Shown in pieces: positions 15,171 through 25,950 of a stretch of DNA of 64,000 nt; the stretch's first letter is position 1, and each line of letters opens with the position of its first letter. Position numbers and translations under genes: made by a program. This DNA comes from DATKYQ01 sp964640665 (lineage in GTDB: Bacteria; Myxococcota; B64-G9): positions 1 through 64,000 of the forward strand of contig CAZXHT010000025.1 of NCBI GenBank assembly GCA_964640665.1, written 5' to 3'. The notes beneath the pieces were generated by a model. The model had not been told where the DNA came from, made no database searches, and saw nothing but the letters and a program-made list of their open reading frames with translations.

Positions 15171-17885
15171 CTAGTAGCGGTAACGAATACCGAGCTGTGC
15201 CGACAGGCCGCTGCCCAGACCGTAGTACTTGCCGTACTCGCGGGCGCTGCCCGCGGGATAGGCGCTGGTCTCGAGGTCGGTCTTGTAGCGCAGGTTCAGG
15301 ACATCGTTGACATAGCCGATGATGTCGATCTGCTGGCCGGTCAGCTCCTTGAGATCCCAGACTATCTTCAGGTTGATGAACATAACGTCCGGGGTGCGGT
15401 TCCAGTACTCGTTGCCCGGGTGATCAGGGTCGAATCCGGCCGGGGCTTGCAGCATGTAGTACGCCCCGTAGTAGCTGTCCTTGAAGTACTTCGAGTAGGG
15501 AGCACCCGTGGCCCACCAGACGCTGGCGCCCAGCTCGACTCCCCAGGGCAGGTGGTAGGAGCCGTCAATCTTGATCACATGCCGCCGGTCGAACGAGGTG
15601 AAGCTCCACATGAAGGGATCCTGCCGGGGGTTGTCCAGGTAAGAAGACCAGTAAGCCTCGGGCTCGCCCATCGAGCGCGAGTAGGTGTACGAGGCGTTCA
15701 TCTGCCAGTTGTCGCTGAAGGCCTTACGGGCCACGAGCTCGAAGCCCCAGTAGCGCCGCCATGCCTCGCGCGGGTTCTGGGTCTGATAGATGTAGTTCTC
15801 GCGCGAACTCTTGTAGCCGATCAGGTTCGAGCCGTCCTGGTTCCAGATCTGGTTGACCTCGACATCCTCGAACAGGTACTTGAACTCGCGGTAGATCCCG
15901 TTGACCCCCAGCGAGAAGTCGGTGAACAGCTCGCGCTCGACCTGCAGCGAGAACTCGTCGGAGTGCGGGGCGGTGTTGTTGGTCGAGCCGATCACCCCGG
16001 ACTGCTCATTAGGGTTATTGGACTCGGAGAAGAAGATGTCATACTTCTGCGTGGCCGGGTTGTACTCCATGGTGCGCGTCCAGGCCTGCTTGTTGCCCAG
16101 GAAGGAAGACACGTTGAACCAGCCGGGATCGACGTAGCGGTTGTAGCCGGCCCTGACAACGGTCTTGCCGTCGCCGGTGGCGTCCCAGACAAGATTGATG
16201 CGCGGGCTGGTTGCCGCGTATTCCACCGTGGTGCCCTCCTTGCCGCCCATGCGCACGTAGTCGATGCGAATGCCCGGCTTGAAGGTCAAGGTCTTGAAGA
16301 TCTTCCAGGAGTCCTGCAAAAAGACGCCCAGCGTGTAGCCGATGTCCTCGGTCAAAAAGCCTTTTCTGCCCGTGACCGGGTCGGGGACGATTTCGGTGAA
16401 GCGGTAGGGCCGCCCGCTCTTGTCGTTGTATGTGCCGCCCCCGTTATACTTGAAATCCCAATCAGACCAGGTGCGGGCGAAGTTCCAGCCGGCCCCGATC
16501 TCGTGGTCGCCCAGGAAGTCGTCTAAGTAATAGGTCCATTTTGAGTCGACCTGCAGCCGCCAGCGGTGATCGATCGAGTTGCGCGTGTAGTTGCCGGTGG
16601 TCAAGCCGGTGTCAGAGTCGCCGTGGGCCCGGCAGTCGGGGTTGTCCACATCGGTACAGCCCGACATCGGCGACTGCTTCATGCCCGAGCGCATCAGGCC
16701 GACCTGGGTGCGCTGGAAGAGGTTCTTGGACCACAGCGCCTCCCAGGCCAGGGAGTAGAAGCCGCCGAACTGGTAGCGCTTCTCCTCGGCCTCGGGTGCA
16801 ATGGTGGACCCCTGCGAGGCGTTGTCGATCCAGGCCGGGTCGCCCTGGACCATGAAGGTCAGCTTGTGCTTGTCCGTCATCTGGTAAGTCAGCTTGCCCA
16901 GGTAGTAGAGGCTCAGCCACTTGCGGCCCGGGTGCTGGTATAGATCGGGATCGGTCGGGTCGAAGAAGTTCTCGGTCGGGGCGATGAACGACTTACGGTA
17001 GTCGAACTGCATCGATGCGAAGTACCACAGCTTGTCCTTGATGATCGGGCCGCCGACGTTGAGGTTGAAGTTGTAGGCATTCGACTCGCCCACGGTGTCC
17101 TTCTCGAAGTCTTCGCGCAGGCGCAGCCAGTCGGGAGTGATGTAGAACGAGGTGTCGGCGTGGAACTCGTTGCCGCCGCTCTTGGTAACCAGGTTGATGA
17201 TACCACCGGTGGCCTGGCCGTACTCGGCATCCAGCCCGCCGGTCAGCACCTGGACTTCCTTGATGGCGTCGAAGTTGAAGTTGGAAGCGAAGGTGTTGGT
17301 CGAGGGGTCGGTGGTGTTGATGCCGTCCACCAGGTACTGGTTGCCGTACAACGAGCCGCCGTGGACGTTGGGGTTGGAGCCGCCGACCACGCCGGGGGCC
17401 AACTGGGCGACGCTCTGGTAACTGCGCGACACCGGGACCTCCTCGAGGAACTCGTCGTCGAAGTTCTGGCCCAGGCTGGTCTTTTCCTTGTCGACCACCG
17501 GCCGCTTGGCGGTGACCACCACCGTTTCCTCGGCGGTGGGCACCTCGAGCAGGATGTCGAGCGAGGCCGTGCCTCCGATGTTGATGATCACCTTCTCTTG
17601 CTTGAAGGGCAAGAATCCCGACTGCTCGATCTGGATGGCGTACTTGCCGGGGGGCAGGCCGAAAAACAGAAAACTGCCTTTCTCGGATGTCTGGATCTTC
17701 CTCTTGCCCATCATGTTCTTGCTGTTGATAGTAACGGTCACGCCCGCCAAGGGCACGCCGTCGGGATCGTAGACGGTTCCTTTCAACTTGCCGGTCTGCT
17801 CCGCGGCCAGCGCGGGCATGGCCAGGGCAACTGAAAGCAAGACAACCAAAACCGACGCCAGGGTCGTGATTCGATTTCGTTTCAC
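15171..17885 (-). CDS. Oar-like TonB-dependent outer-membrane receptor
   Basis: 904 aa. A Sec signal (residues 1-28, ending AMPALAAEQ) is followed by a carboxypeptidase-regulatory-like Ig domain (about 30-115; GTVYDPDGVPLAGVTVT). Then come a TonB-box-like ETVVVTAKR (about 120), a plug domain (about 135-240; YLVDGINTTDP, GGIINLVTKSGG) and a long beta-barrel ending in the aromatic LGIRYRY. Myxobacterial Oar transports a signalling protein, other homologues take up polymers; the ligand here is unknown. Start is GTG 17885 with AAGGAGG. It follows the TSP3 lipoprotein gene by 27 nt and is probably co-transcribed. Confidence 0.93.
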   Translation of the reverse strand: MKRNRITTLASVLVVLLSVALAMPALAAEQTGKLKGTVYDPDGVPLAGVTVTINSKNMMGKRKIQTSEKGSFLFFGLPPGKYAIQIEQSGFLPFKQEKVIINIGGTASLDILLEVPTAEETVVVTAKRPVVDKEKTSLGQNFDDEFLEEVPVSRSYQSVAQLAPGVVGGSNPNVHGGSLYGNQYLVDGINTTDPSTNTFASNFNFDAIKEVQVLTGGLDAEYGQATGGIINLVTKSGGNEFHADTSFYITPDWLRLREDFEKDTVGESNAYNFNLNVGGPIIKDKLWYFASMQFDYRKSFIAPTENFFDPTDPDLYQHPGRKWLSLYYLGKLTYQMTDKHKLTFMVQGDPAWIDNASQGSTIAPEAEEKRYQFGGFYSLAWEALWSKNLFQRTQVGLMRSGMKQSPMSGCTDVDNPDCRAHGDSDTGLTTGNYTRNSIDHRWRLQVDSKWTYYLDDFLGDHEIGAGWNFARTWSDWDFKYNGGGTYNDKSGRPYRFTEIVPDPVTGRKGFLTEDIGYTLGVFLQDSWKIFKTLTFKPGIRIDYVRMGGKEGTTVEYAATSPRINLVWDATGDGKTVVRAGYNRYVDPGWFNVSSFLGNKQAWTRTMEYNPATQKYDIFFSESNNPNEQSGVIGSTNNTAPHSDEFSLQVERELFTDFSLGVNGIYREFKYLFEDVEVNQIWNQDGSNLIGYKSSRENYIYQTQNPREAWRRYWGFELVARKAFSDNWQMNASYTYSRSMGEPEAYWSSYLDNPRQDPFMWSFTSFDRRHVIKIDGSYHLPWGVELGASVWWATGAPYSKYFKDSYYGAYYMLQAPAGFDPDHPGNEYWNRTPDVMFINLKIVWDLKELTGQQIDIIGYVNDVLNLRYKTDLETSAYPAGSAREYGKYYGLGSGLSAQLGIRYRY

Positions 17886-17912
17886 CTTGGGCCTCCTTTC
17901 CTTGTCAGGGCT

Positions 17913-20900
17913 CTAGTCAGCCGTGAAGCTGATGTAGGCCTGATAATCTCCGGGTTCGCCGGCGTAACCGGTGACGAGCAACAGGTAGGGCACCCCGGTC
18001 GAAACCGCGATGTCTTGCACCACTTCAGGCCTGGCCTCTGTGGCTCCTGCGCCGCCGTCAATGTTCTGGCCCGTCGAGCCGTCGAAAAGGTAGATGTCGT
18101 AGTCGGAGCCGGCGGTCTGATCGTCCCAGGTGAGCTGGTAGCTGACCTTGCCGGGAGCGTCAACGTAGAACAGGTACACGTCGTCGTCGCCCCCGATCAG
18201 GGCGCTGTTACCGAGGATCGTGACGCCGTAGCCGTCGGAGAAAGTTCCCGTATCCTGTGATGTCGGTCCAGTGTCGTTGGGCTCGACTTCCTTGACGAAG
18301 TTGAAGCCGATGTCCAGCGAATAGGCGCCGGGTGCACCAGCAAACCCCAAAACGCTAACGGCGTAAATCTCGCCCGGCACGACATGCGCCATGCCCGATT
18401 CCGGACCGCCGGGACCATCTGTCCAGCCAGCCGTGTCGATGACATTTATCGTAGAATTAGACTGATCCAGCCACCAAATGACGATGTCGTAATCGTTTGT
18501 ATCGGCGAATCTTAGAACCGCTTTTAAATCGCCTTCTTTCTCAACTTGGAACAAGTACCAGTCTTCATCACAATCCCATGGCCAGTCCGGATCCCCGCTA
18601 TCTCCCACTGATTCCATATAGCCTGAAATCGTGTAGGTGTAGCCCATCAGAATCAGATCATCCAAGAACTGCCATTCGTTGAACCCATTGGGCTCAACTT
18701 CGTAGATATCCGTCGGCACCTCGCCTTCCTCGCAGGCGTCGCCGGCACCGTTGCCATCGATATCCGCCTGGTCGGCGTTGGGGGTCAGCGGGCAGTTGTC
18801 GTCGCAGTTCAAGACCGCCCCGCCGGTGCAGGGATGGTCGCCCGGGGTGCCGCTTCCGTCGCCGTCGTCCAACACGCCGTCGTCGTCGGAGTCGCTGTCG
18901 CAGGCGTCGCCGTCTCCGTCGCCGTCGACGTCGGACTGACTCGCATTGTCCGCGGCCGGGCAGTTGTCGCAGGCCGTGCCGACTCCGTCGGCGTCCTGAT
19001 CGGCCTGGTCGGCATTGGCCAGCAACGGGCAGTTGTCGGCCGAGTCTTCGGCGCCGTCGTTGTCGTCGTCGCTGTCGCAGGCGTTGCCGTAGCTGTCGCC
19101 GTCGGTGTCGAGCTGGCCGGCGCATACGCCGGCCTGGTCATCCGTCCCGGTGTCGCTATTATAGGTGCGGCTTTTTATGATGCAGTGGTCGAAAGGCACC
19201 AGGACGCAGTCGGCGTCGGTGGCGCAGGCAATCGTGTTGGCGTCGTCCGTACAGTTGTCGCCGCAGGCGTCGCCGATACCGTCGCCGTCAGTGTCATCGT
19301 TGTTCTCGTCGTTGGGGCACGGGTCGCAGATGTCGCCCATGCCGTCACCATCGCTGTCGACATGTAGCGTGCAGCGGTCGACCTCGATCCAGTCGCCCTG
19401 GGGTCCCGCATCGGGGTCCCAGGTGCGCTCGACCGGCTTGCACTCTCCGGCCGCGCACTTATTCAGTGTGTCATCGCACAGCGGCGTCGGGACGTCCGGG
19501 CAGGAGTCGGCGCCGTCGATCTGGCCGTCGCCGTCGGTGTCCACGTCGCAGATGTCGCCGATTCCGTTATCGTCGCCGTCCGCCTGGCCGGGGTTGCGGT
19601 TGAGCGGGCAGTTGTCCGAGCCGGTACAGCCCGCGGCGACCACGTCCGGATCGCAGATGTTGTCGCCGTCGTCGTCGGGGTCGCAGGCGTCGCCCAGCAG
19701 GTCGTAGCCGCCGGCCGGCGCCACCGCTTCGCAGCGATCGGCTGAGCAGACGTATCCCTCCGGGCAGTCTGCATCGATGCCGCATCTGACCTTGCAGACG
19801 CCGGGATCTCCAACGCATTCCCAGCCGGCCGGGCATTCGTCGTCACAGTCACCGCCGCAGGCCTGGGGAACAACCTCGGCATCGGTGTTGGCCTGGTCGC
19901 CGTTGGCGACCAGGATGCAGTTGTCGCACAGGTCGCCGACGCCATCGGCATCGCTGTCGGCCTGATCGGAGTTGGAAACCGCCGGACAGTTGTCGCACTC
20001 GTCGCCCATGCCGTCGCCGTCGCTGTCCAGCTGATTGATGCAGGTACCTTCGATGCAGATATCGCCCGCGCCGACGCAGACGCCGCAGGGGTCGCCAGCC
20101 GTGCAGGCCGGCCGGGGGTTGGGATTCGAGGGGCAAATGTCAACGCCGCTGCAGCCGGCGCCCGCTTGGTCGGGATCGCACACGCCGTCGCCGTCGTCGT
20201 CCGGGTCACACTCGTCGCCCAGGCCGTCGCTGTCGGCATCGAGTTGCACGCCGCTATCGGCGTCGACCGGATTGGCCAGGGCGGGACAGTTGTCGCACAG
20301 GTCGCCGACACCGTCGTCGTCCGCGTCAGCCTGGTCGAAGTTGGCCTGCTCGATGCAGTTGTCGCAGCCGTCGTAGATGCCGTCGCCGTCGGTGTCGTCA
20401 CGGACGCCGTCATCGTTCTTGTCTTCGTCGTCAGGCAGGAGTTGACAGCCCGTGACCTCGTCGGCGTCGAGGATGCCGTCTTCGTCATCGTCGGCGTCGC
20501 AGGCATCGCCCAACCCGTCGCCGTCGCTGTCGAGCTGATCGGCGTTGCCGGCCGAGCAGTCGGCGCCGGAGCACAGGGCCCCGTTGTCCAGGCAGTAGGC
20601 GTCATAATCGGCGCACTGCTTCTGGCACAAATCGGTGCAGATTATGCAGCGATCGAAATCGCTGCGATGACAGCCGCCGGATCCGACGCAGCTGTTGCGT
20701 TTGCTCTGGCAGCTATCATGGCAGTCTTTCTGCAGGTCTTCACGGTCGGCAGGGTATTTCACACACAGCGCGTCGCAGCGATCCTGGGCCGTGTCACAGG
20801 CATCCACGTTGGTCTTGGTGCAACCGTTGGCGGCATAACAGTCGGCCGCCCCGGGATTGCAGTCTGCGCAGGCGTCGGTCAGGCAGGCCTCGTTCAGCGC

Positions 20901-22607
20901 ATCGCACTCCGACAGCGCCATGGTGGCCACCAACTCGCAGGCCTCCCACTTGGCGTCCCACTCGTCGCGCGCGTTGTCATAGCTCTTGTCGAGGGTCACG
21001 CCCGGCAAGCAGGCGCCCAGGCCGCCGCGGCAATTGTCGCAGGCGTCGCCGACACCGTCGGCGTCGGCGTCGTTCTGATTGTGGTTGGCGTTTTCCGGGC
21101 AGTTGTCTTGATCGGCGTCGTTGAGAATGCCGTCGTTGTCGATGTCGCTGTCGCAGGCGTCTCCCAGCCCGTCGTTGTCGAGATCGGCTTGATCGGCATT
21201 GGCCACGTCGGGACAGTTGTCGCCCTTGTTGTCTTCGTCTATGTAGCTGTCTTCGATGTCGTCGCCGTCGACGTCATCGCCGCCGTTGCATTCGTCGCCC
21301 GGGCCGATGTCGTCGCTGTTGGCCTGGTCGGCGTTGGGGGTGTCGATGCAGTTATCGCACAGGTCGCCGACCCCGTCCCCGTCGGAATCCGTCTGGTTCG
21401 GATTGAAGACAGCGGGACAGTTGTCGTCGGCGATGCCGTCACCGTTGCGGTCGAATTCGACCACCCCGTCGAAGTCGCCGTCGATGACGGCGGTGTCGAT
21501 CTTCAGTTCACCCATGGTGTACAGCTTCCAACCCTTGTGCAGGTCGACGTTGTCATTCGGAACTTCCATCGCCCCGGCTGTTACGAAGTCGGCCGTCGTC
21601 GGCGGGCCGTCGATTGAAAAGTTCAGGGAGTTGCCGGCGTCGTTGTCGGCAATGGCCACCACGTTGTAGGCGCAATAGCCGTCCTTGCAGGGGGAGGTAG
21701 CGCAGAGCGGGTCGGACGGGTCGAGATTCAGGTCGTTGCAAATTGGCGGTATGCAGTCGGCCTGCTCGTTGCACTTGATGATCGGGATCAGCAGCCCGTC
21801 GAACCAGCCGACCAGGTCGCAGTTGCCGTCGGCGTTGCAGGTGGACTCGTCGATCCTGAGATCCTGGACAGTGGTTCCGCCCACGGGGTTCTTGGGCTTG
21901 CCCGCGTCTTCCATGCCGTCGGGATCGCTGTCGTTGGAGTAGGCCGCCGGGATGATCTTGAATGGCTGGTCGTCGACGTAGGCGCCGACCAGGATCTTGC
22001 CGACCACCGTGCCGGAGACGGCGCCGATGGTTATCTTGTAGGCGGTCGGAGTGCTGGATGAGAACCACTTCAGCCAGCGAAGATAATAGGTGCTGGTGGG
22101 ATTTGCCACGAAGTTCAAGTTGATCGGCGATTCACCGGACTGATCTCGAAGTATTTCGTAGAGAAGGTTGTCGCCTGCCTTGACCTCGTAGATGAGCGGC
22201 AAGAAGCCGTCCTCGGCGCCGTTTTCCCACTCGAACTTCATCGAGACCGAGGACTTCTTGTTCACCTGGAACTTGAGCCAGACCGTCGAGTCATCGCACA
22301 CGCCGCCGGCGTACATCATCGAGATCTCGCCCTTGACCACCAGCGCCGGCGCATCGGCGACAATGGTCGGCAGCTCGTAGGCGCTGCTGTCGTAGCAGTT
22401 GCCAGCTTTGCCGACGCGCATGGTGTCGCCTTCCGCGGCAGCCGATGGCAATAGAGGCGCCAGCGCCGCGGGAATACGCACCGTACCTCTCAGCGCTGCG
22501 TATTTTTGCACGTTGCTCGAGTCGTAGACCGCGTCGCAGGCGAGCAGGGGCAATAGCATAAGCCCCGCCAGCGATGCAGCCAACAACCACAGGTTTTTCT
22601 TCTTCAT
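17913..22607 (-). CDS. Giant thrombospondin type 3 repeat lipoprotein with PPC-like C-terminal domains
   Basis: 1564 aa. Start ATG 22607 (GGAGG upstream) gives a lipoprotein signal MKKKNLWLLAAS...LLPLLAC. Residues about 25-380 form a globular region with beta-rich segments. From about 385 to 1290 runs an array of Asp-rich TSP type 3 repeats (DSDGDGVGDLCDNC pattern), interrupted by a Cys-rich, helical-looking insert (about 545-690). The C-terminus holds two pre-peptidase-C-like beta domains (YEVEPNGFNEW; EVEPNDTGPTS). TSP3 repeats bind many Ca2+ ions and form rigid surface structures. As first gene of an operon with the Oar-like receptor, it may be its surface partner or substrate-capture protein; that is inference. 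Confidence 0.88.
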   Translation of the reverse strand: MKKKNLWLLAASLAGLMLLPLLACDAVYDSSNVQKYAALRGTVRIPAALAPLLPSAAAEGDTMRVGKAGNCYDSSAYELPTIVADAPALVVKGEISMMYAGGVCDDSTVWLKFQVNKKSSVSMKFEWENGAEDGFLPLIYEVKAGDNLLYEILRDQSGESPINLNFVANPTSTYYLRWLKWFSSSTPTAYKITIGAVSGTVVGKILVGAYVDDQPFKIIPAAYSNDSDPDGMEDAGKPKNPVGGTTVQDLRIDESTCNADGNCDLVGWFDGLLIPIIKCNEQADCIPPICNDLNLDPSDPLCATSPCKDGYCAYNVVAIADNDAGNSLNFSIDGPPTTADFVTAGAMEVPNDNVDLHKGWKLYTMGELKIDTAVIDGDFDGVVEFDRNGDGIADDNCPAVFNPNQTDSDGDGVGDLCDNCIDTPNADQANSDDIGPGDECNGGDDVDGDDIEDSYIDEDNKGDNCPDVANADQADLDNDGLGDACDSDIDNDGILNDADQDNCPENANHNQNDADADGVGDACDNCRGGLGACLPGVTLDKSYDNARDEWDAKWEACELVATMALSECDALNEACLTDACADCNPGAADCYAANGCTKTNVDACDTAQDRCDALCVKYPADREDLQKDCHDSCQSKRNSCVGSGGCHRSDFDRCIICTDLCQKQCADYDAYCLDNGALCSGADCSAGNADQLDSDGDGLGDACDADDDEDGILDADEVTGCQLLPDDEDKNDDGVRDDTDGDGIYDGCDNCIEQANFDQADADDDGVGDLCDNCPALANPVDADSGVQLDADSDGLGDECDPDDDGDGVCDPDQAGAGCSGVDICPSNPNPRPACTAGDPCGVCVGAGDICIEGTCINQLDSDGDGMGDECDNCPAVSNSDQADSDADGVGDLCDNCILVANGDQANTDAEVVPQACGGDCDDECPAGWECVGDPGVCKVRCGIDADCPEGYVCSADRCEAVAPAGGYDLLGDACDPDDDGDNICDPDVVAAGCTGSDNCPLNRNPGQADGDDNGIGDICDVDTDGDGQIDGADSCPDVPTPLCDDTLNKCAAGECKPVERTWDPDAGPQGDWIEVDRCTLHVDSDGDGMGDICDPCPNDENNDDTDGDGIGDACGDNCTDDANTIACATDADCVLVPFDHCIIKSRTYNSDTGTDDQAGVCAGQLDTDGDSYGNACDSDDDNDGAEDSADNCPLLANADQADQDADGVGTACDNCPAADNASQSDVDGDGDGDACDSDSDDDGVLDDGDGSGTPGDHPCTGGAVLNCDDNCPLTPNADQADIDGNGAGDACEEGEVPTDIYEVEPNGFNEWQFLDDLILMGYTYTISGYMESVGDSGDPDWPWDCDEDWYLFQVEKEGDLKAVLRFADTNDYDIVIWWLDQSNSTINVIDTAGWTDGPGGPESGMAHVVPGEIYAVSVLGFAGAPGAYSLDIGFNFVKEVEPNDTGPTSQDTGTFSDGYGVTILGNSALIGGDDDVYLFYVDAPGKVSYQLTWDDQTAGSDYDIYLFDGSTGQNIDGGAGATEARPEVVQDIAVSTGVPYLLLVTGYAGEPGDYQAYISFTAD
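18730..21455 (-). repeat. Coding array of thrombospondin type 3 repeats
   Basis: Tandem modules of roughly 13-25 residues, each with DxDxDGxxDxxD-type calcium ligands and usually a Cys pair (GDLCDNC). At DNA level GTC-rich Asp codons recur, giving imperfect direct repeats. The array is broken at about 20545-20970 by a segment with a different Cys spacing and many Ala/Glu/Lys residues. Confidence 0.85.
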
Positions 22608-22859
22608 CGTGGCCTCCGAGTTTGGGTTCGAAAAAAACAATACGTTTGTAAAACAATGAGCTAAGCACCAACTCAACAATAATCACGCCATGAACAGCGC
22701 GCATACCATATCTCCATACCCCTATGCAAGTAAATTCGTCCATTCGATGCCGGCACAATCGCCATCAGTGGACAATACAAATTTTTTCTTGCATGCTGCT
22801 TGGAAAATGGCTATTACCTCGGTACGAAAAATAAATTTGCAATAAATATGGAAAGCCCC

Positions 22860-23900
22860 ATGCCGGCACCAAGACATTACCTGATGGTCCTCGTCATTTC
22901 GGCCCTGAGTGCCGAGCTGGGTGCCTGCGGGGTGGTCGACATCATCAACGCTCGTCAGGCCGCGCGTGATGGCAACGCGCTTTACAACACATCTGACTAC
23001 CGCGGCGCCATCGAGAAGTACAAGCAGGCCGTCGCCCTCGATGCCGATATGCCCAACATCTACCTCAACCTGGGCTATGCCTATTTCAGCATCTACGATC
23101 CGGCCTCGCAGTCCGAGCAGGACAAGAACGCCGCGGCCCTGGCCGCCGAAGCATTCGAAAAGCACCTTCAGAAGCACCCCGACGACGAGAACGCGCGGGT
23201 GTTTTTAATCAAGATCCTGCTCTCGGCCGCTCCCAACGATAAGAAACTCGCCGATCGCGCCCAGCAGATCTTCTTGAAGATGCTCGAGAAGAACCCCGCG
23301 GACCATGAGGCGCGCCAGTACCTGATCACTCTTTTCATCGACGGCAAGCGCTACCAGGACGCCGTGAAGTTCTTCCAGCCCGACCTCGAAAAGAAACCCG
23401 ACGACATCGAAACCATGAAGATCCTGGCCATAGTCGCGGATAAAAGCAACCTGGTGCAGGACGCCGTCGACTGGTATTGGCGCCGGGCCGAGGTTGTGGA
23501 AGATCAAAAGAAGAAGGCTGTCTTGTTCTACGAGGTGGGCACCTACGCCTGGAATCTCTTGCACTACCAACCCGAGAAATTAAAAGGGCCGGTGGCCTGC
23601 ATCAAGCTTACCGACCAGGGCATCGAGGCTTGCAGGCGCGCCATCGATCTCAAAGAGCGTTACGCCGAGGCCATGGTTTACGCAAACCTGCTCTACCTCA
23701 AGCGCATGCTATACGAGACCGAGGAGGTGGCGCGCACCTGGGACGGCCAGCTGGCCTACGACCTGCGGGTAGAAGCAGGCAAGATCCTGGGCGAGCGCAA
23801 GAAGAAGGCCGCGGCCCGGAAAAAGACCGAGGCGGGCAAAGACGAAAAGAAAGAAACCTCTACGGCCGGCAACCAACCGGCCGCTTCGAACGTCCAATGA
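22860..23900 (+). CDS. TPR-repeat lipoprotein
   Basis: 346 aa. Lipoprotein signal 'HYLMVLVISALSAELGAC' (Cys about 23), then several TPR-like repeats (GNALYNTSDYRGAIEKYKQA; YLNLGYAYFS; FEKHLQKHPDDENARVFL) to about residue 310. The tail is Lys/Ala-rich. Start choice is uncertain: ATG 22860 follows a weak GGAAAG; ATG 22848 and TTG 22800 are also in frame. First gene of the tonB-exbB-exbD-exbD cluster, divergent from the TSP3 lipoprotein. TPR lipoproteins often scaffold TonB/Tol-type complexes in the periplasm; that role here is inference. Confidence 0.82.
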   Translation: MPAPRHYLMVLVISALSAELGACGVVDIINARQAARDGNALYNTSDYRGAIEKYKQAVALDADMPNIYLNLGYAYFSIYDPASQSEQDKNAAALAAEAFEKHLQKHPDDENARVFLIKILLSAAPNDKKLADRAQQIFLKMLEKNPADHEARQYLITLFIDGKRYQDAVKFFQPDLEKKPDDIETMKILAIVADKSNLVQDAVDWYWRRAEVVEDQKKKAVLFYEVGTYAWNLLHYQPEKLKGPVACIKLTDQGIEACRRAIDLKERYAEAMVYANLLYLKRMLYETEEVARTWDGQLAYDLRVEAGKILGERKKKAAARKKTEAGKDEKKETSTAGNQPAASNVQ

Positions 23901-23957
23901 GGCGGAGCTTGCATACCAGGGCCGCCTGCGGGCAAACATTCGAAGCGAGGTGCGAAT

Positions 23958-24701
<744 letters not shown>

Positions 24702-24734
24702 CCGGAGGCCAAAACAGTCAGGCAGGAGGTTAAC

Positions 24735-25475
24735 ATGGATTTCACCATACCCGAGATGTGGGCCCGGATGGGTTTCATCGCCAAGGGGGTGGTCTCGATC
24801 CTTGGAGTCATGTCCATCTACGTCGTGGCCGTGTCCATCGAGCGGATGATCGTCTTTGTCAAGGCCAAGGCGCAGTCGCGGGCCTATGCCATGCTGATCC
24901 AGGATCTGCTCGCCCAGGGCAAGTTCCGCGAGGCCGCCGACGCGGCTTTACAGTTCAAGCAGAGCCACATCGCCAAGGTGATTCGCTCGGGACTGATGGA
25001 GTACATCAAGGGCAGCATGATCGAGGGCGACGCCAAGGGCAGCCCGCCGGGCTACGATGTACTCGGCGCGGTCAACAGGGCCATCGAGAAATCGGGCGCC
25101 CGCGAGATGGCCGGCTTGCGGCGCGGCATGGCCGGCCTGGCCACGGTTGGCTCGACAGCGCCCTTCGTCGGTTTGTTCGGCACGGTTTTCGGCATCATCA
25201 ACTCTTTCCAGGGCATGGCGGCCGAGGGAAGCGGCGGCCTGGGCGCGGTCTCGGCCGGCATCGCCGAGGCGCTGGTGACCACCGGAGCCGGTATCGGCGT
25301 GGCCATCATCGCGGTGCTGCTCTACAACTTCTTTACCAGCCAGGTGGACACCCTGCAGGTGGACACCAACGAGTCCGCAATCGAGATTCTCGATGTGCTT
25401 GTGAAAACGAAGGAGAAGCGGCCCGCTGCCCAACCGCCGGCCACGGCTGGCGCCCCGGCCGCCGCCAGGGCCTAA
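24735..25475 (+). CDS. exbB: ExbB/TolQ/MotA-family proton channel subunit
   Basis: 246 aa. Three membrane segments: about 15-37 (GVVSILGVMSIYVVAVSI), about 138-160 (STAPFVGLFGTVFGIINSF) and about 177-200. The second and third carry the family signature around GLFGTVFGI and EALVTTGAGIGVAI. Strong Shine-Dalgarno CAGGAGG before ATG 24735. The C-terminal ~20 residues are Ala/Pro-rich. With the two ExbD proteins it forms the proton-driven motor that energises TonB. Confidence 0.93.
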   Translation: MDFTIPEMWARMGFIAKGVVSILGVMSIYVVAVSIERMIVFVKAKAQSRAYAMLIQDLLAQGKFREAADAALQFKQSHIAKVIRSGLMEYIKGSMIEGDAKGSPPGYDVLGAVNRAIEKSGAREMAGLRRGMAGLATVGSTAPFVGLFGTVFGIINSFQGMAAEGSGGLGAVSAGIAEALVTTGAGIGVAIIAVLLYNFFTSQVDTLQVDTNESAIEILDVLVKTKEKRPAAQPPATAGAPAAARA

Positions 25476-25509
25476 ATCTGGCTGAACTCCAAACGGAGAG
25501 TGTCTGACA

Positions 25510-25947
25510 ATGTCGATGCAGGTTGACACCAAGGGACTAAACTCGGAGATCAACGTCACGCCCCTGGTAGACGTCATGCTGGTTCTGCTGATCATCTTCA
25601 TGGTGGTCACCCCGATGCTGCAGAAGGGCAAGGCGGTCCAGCTACCCCTGGTGTCGCAGCCCGAGAAGGAAAACGACACCGGCAAGGATCTGATCGTCTC
25701 CGTGGAGTACATCAAGCGCGGGGCGACTTTCTCCTACAACGTCTACCTGGGCCAGAACCCGGTCGAAAAGAAGAACCTGGCCACGCGCCTGATGGACGAG
25801 ATGCGCAAGGACCCCACCAAGGAAATCTACCTCAAGGGCGATAAAAGGCTCAACTACGGTTCGGTGCGCGAGGTGATGGAAGTCTGCCACCAGGCCGGCT
25901 TTCAGCAGGTTAAACTGGCCACCGAGGAAATCAATAAAAAGGGTTAG
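25510..25947 (+). CDS. exbD: ExbD/TolR-family protein (first copy)
   Basis: 145 aa. One membrane helix (about residues 17-38) with the essential Asp in NVTPLVDVMLVLLIIFMVV, then a periplasmic domain. It lies 34 nt after exbB and 3 nt before a second exbD. The partner protein differs mainly in the periplasmic half, which hints at a heteromeric stator. It belongs to the TonB motor by context. Confidence 0.92.
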   Translation: MSMQVDTKGLNSEINVTPLVDVMLVLLIIFMVVTPMLQKGKAVQLPLVSQPEKENDTGKDLIVSVEYIKRGATFSYNVYLGQNPVEKKNLATRLMDEMRKDPTKEIYLKGDKRLNYGSVREVMEVCHQAGFQQVKLATEEINKKG

Positions 25948-25950
25948 CAC

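Noticed and set aside
14973..16526. A 517-codon plus-strand open frame running through the tRNA and the TonB receptor
   Set aside because: It reads through a tRNA and antisense to a clear TonB receptor; the codon pattern is that of the opposite strand.
18730..21455. Regularly spaced short repeats resembling a CRISPR array
   Set aside because: The repeats are coding TSP3 modules in one frame, with variable unit lengths and no unique spacers of constant size; no cas genes nearby.
20166..21617. A 483-codon plus-strand open frame rich in Val/Ala/Gly opposite the TSP3 gene
   Set aside because: It is the antisense of the Asp-codon repeats (GAC read backwards gives GTC), so its length and repeats come from the real gene. 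No ribosome site or domain.
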